Shown: one piece after another, positions 4,538-6,174 of the stretch
Layout: each line of letters opens with the position of its first letter
Position numbering within the stretch: the first letter of the stretch is position 1
The notes under the pieces: generated by a model
The model's input: only the letters and a program-made list of their open reading frames with translations
The model's database searches: none
What the model was told of the DNA's origin: nothing
Position numbers and translations under genes: made by a program
From: Patescibacteria group bacterium
GTDB lineage: Bacteria > Patescibacteriota > Minisyncoccia > Phycocordibacterales > JAGLOS01
Direction: 5' to 3'
DNA: 6,174 bases
Assembly (NCBI GenBank): GCA_018814635.1
Contig: JAHIYV010000098.1
Span: forward strand, 1 to 6,174

Positions 4538-6174
4538 ATGATAACAAAAGAATTAGTTTCGTATATTACAAGTCAGCTTAATGACGGAGTAGGCAAGAAT
4601 GACATTATTGCAATACTTCAATCGCAGGGTGGTTGGGAGTTGACAGATATCACGGAAGCGTTTTTACAAATTAAACAAAAGAAAATTTCTCAGACACCTC
4701 CACCTCAGGTTGTTTCAGATATAAACAACAAACAAGACTCTCCTGCTCCTGTAGAAGAAAAAGTGTTAGCGCTTAAAAAATCAGAAATACAAAAACTTAA
4801 TCTAGAAAATAACGAACAGAATAGTGATAACGATAATAATGTATACGCGCGTGATTCTATTCTTGGACAAGCCACAACCCAAAAACAGCGCGCAAGCTCG
4901 TTTGGTAAGATTATTGCTTTAGTAGTTATTTTTCTTATTGTGTGCGCTGGTACTGCGTATGGTTATTTTGAATATGTTCAAAAACCAATTCCAACACTAC
5001 ATCAACTTTTTGAGGAAATGATTATTCAAAATCAAAACATGGAAAGCGTGAGAAATATTCCCACAAAAGAACTTTCTGGTATATCTTTAAAAATAGGAGT
5101 ATCTAATACTGAAACTATGACAAAAATAGGGTCTCTTGATATGAATATCTCATCTGATTCAGTTTATGATTTATCAACACCCACTCAGCCATTGATGGAT
5201 GGTTTTGTAACTCTTGATGCCGGTATGTCTCTTTTTAATAATACAATGAATTTTGTAGGTAAAGGAACTATTGATATAAAAATGGCAAACGAGAAGGTTT
5301 ATTTTCGTCTACGCGACATAGCTCTTCCAACTGATATAAGTCCCTATGAAAACAAATGGATTGAAATTGATTTGGCTTTGAATAAAAATCTTCTTGAGCA
5401 AAACCTAGGCTTAAATTTTTTGGCTAATGGTGAATTAAATACCAAGTTAGAAGAAAAAATTATCCAAATACTCACTAAGTTTTTTTCCGATAATGAAATT
5501 ATTGAAATCATAAATCGTTCTGGGCAAGTTGAAAAAATAAAAAACGAAAATGGCGAAAAAGAATATCATTTGACTTTTCAAGCAACAAAAGAAGATTGGA
5601 CAATTTTAATTCAAAAATTATATACAACATATAAAGCTGAATATAAAGAATTGATACAACTTTGGTTAGAACTTCCAGGAACGCAAGCTGAATATAAAGA
5701 ATTGATACAACTTTGGTTAGAACTTCCAGGAACGCAAGTAGATTGGAGTATTGAAGAAGAAAAGCAAATCCAAGAAATATTTACAGAAATTGAAAAACAA
5801 CTTGCAAGCAAAGAAGCTGAAAAAGTTTTTGAAGTATTAGCGAATTTATCAACAGAAACTTGGGTAAACATAAAAACGATGCGTTCTCGAAAAAATATTA
5901 TATCTTTTAATATAAGGGACATAAAAATACCAGCTGATTATATAAAAGAAATGAATATACCAACTGCTCCTGAAGAAATGAAACTGGATATTTCTTTTTC
6001 AGGAACGAGCGAAAGAGAATATGATGTACCTGTGAACATTATTGCACCAACAGATACTATAATGTTGGATGAATTAATGAAAAAAATAGGATTTTCTCCA
6101 ATGGGAGGGATAGGAGGAGGTGCTCGCAAAAAAGCAAACAGATTGACAATAGAAGCAAACTTAAGAGCCATACA
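4538..6174 (+). CDS. Single-pass membrane protein, paralogue of the 1831-3144 product, cut by the window end
   Basis: The frame is open for 545 codons and runs off the window, so the C-terminus is missing. Residues 1-48 form a small helical domain (ELVSYITSQL, then GVGKNDIIAIL, then GGWELTDITEAF). I associate this head with Patescibacterial membrane proteins. A polar, Pro/Asn/Gln/Glu-rich linker follows (49-120), then a membrane helix at about 124-143, then an outer domain. The outer domain parallels the 1831-3144 protein block by block: VYFRLRDI and ENKWIEIDL; EIIEIINRSGQ; KEYHLTFQ; KEDWTILIQKLY; and a closing APTDTIMLDEL. Where the paralogue ends, this one continues through a Gly-rich hinge (GGIGGG) into ARKKANRLTIEANLRAI, which resembles the N-terminal helix of pseudopilins. 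Residues 367-400 contain a duplicated 17-residue unit. The start is fixed by an in-frame TAG at 4514. Function is unknown. Confidence 0.88.
   Translation, partial: MITKELVSYITSQLNDGVGKNDIIAILQSQGGWELTDITEAFLQIKQKKISQTPPPQVVSDINNKQDSPAPVEEKVLALKKSEIQKLNLENNEQNSDNDNNVYARDSILGQATTQKQRASSFGKIIALVVIFLIVCAGTAYGYFEYVQKPIPTLHQLFEEMIIQNQNMESVRNIPTKELSGISLKIGVSNTETMTKIGSLDMNISSDSVYDLSTPTQPLMDGFVTLDAGMSLFNNTMNFVGKGTIDIKMANEKVYFRLRDIALPTDISPYENKWIEIDLALNKNLLEQNLGLNFLANGELNTKLEEKIIQILTKFFSDNEIIEIINRSGQVEKIKNENGEKEYHLTFQATKEDWTILIQKLYTTYKAEYKELIQLWLELPGTQAEYKELIQLWLELPGTQVDWSIEEEKQIQEIFTEIEKQLASKEAEKVFEVLANLSTETWVNIKTMRSRKNIISFNIRDIKIPADYIKEMNIPTAPEEMKLDISFSGTSEREYDVPVNIIAPTDTIMLDELMKKIGFSPMGGIGGGARKKANRLTIEANLRAI
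5636..5737 (+). repeat. Exact 51-base in-frame tandem duplication
   Basis: Copies at 5636-5686 and 5687-5737 are identical. With shared flanking bases the repetitive tract runs 5634-5738. Each copy encodes the 17 residues AEYKELIQLWLELPGTQ (residues 367-383 and 384-400). Because 51 is a multiple of three, the frame is kept. Perfect identity at synonymous sites points to a very recent event or ongoing slippage. The paralogue at 1831 has no such unit at this place, only a shorter variable segment between LIQKLY and EVFLEIEK. Confidence 0.97.

Noticed and set aside
5611..5922. A 103-residue open frame on the - strand with a repeated Cys/Ser-rich segment.
   Set aside because: It lies wholly within the membrane protein gene, and its repeat is only the reverse reading of the 51-base duplication.

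Overview
The window is AT-rich bacterial DNA, with all genes on the + strand. Several traits suggest a Candidate Phyla Radiation (Patescibacteria) genome. The membrane proteins have the small cytoplasmic helical head and single-helix anchor I associate with that group. There are few clear Shine-Dalgarno sites, genes are tightly packed, and a cell-wall gene is paired with a fast-evolving anchored protein. This placement is an inference from style, not from a marker gene. Stop codons TAA, TGA and TAG are all used, and glycines are encoded by GGN, so the standard bacterial code fits.

Layout. Positions 1-509 hold no convincing gene. They contain a cluster of inverted and direct repeats: a long stem-loop at 49-83, a nested inverted repeat at 120-212, an AT-rich inverted repeat at 368-429, and a third copy of the stem-loop arm at 431-445. 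An extended -10 element near 472-480 leads into murA (510-1838), a complete MurA with its catalytic cysteine. The last 8 bases of murA overlap the start of a single-pass membrane protein (1831-3144). That protein has a Lys/Pro-rich repetitive cytoplasmic tail and a large outer domain of unknown function. A 126-base gap with its own promoter-like elements leads to an AlbA_2 (Schlafen-like) plus HATPase_c_4 protein (3271-4449), probably on a leaderless or nearly leaderless message. A good extended sigma-70-type promoter at 4469-4496 drives the last gene (4538 to beyond 6174). It is a clear paralogue of the 1831-3144 protein, and the window edge cuts it off.

How they relate. MurA makes the first committed peptidoglycan precursor in the cytosol. 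The overlapping membrane protein is probably co-translated with it, but its role in the envelope is unknown. The two paralogues share the membrane anchor and outer domain but have unrelated cytoplasmic heads: a basic repeat tail in one, a small helical domain plus polar linker in the other. The second also carries a recent in-frame 51-base tandem duplication and a C-terminal extension whose last visible residues resemble the N-terminal helix of pseudopilins. The AlbA_2 gene between them looks like an independently expressed accessory gene. The best candidates for something undescribed are the paralogous outer-domain family with exchanged heads and the repeat-rich region upstream of murA.
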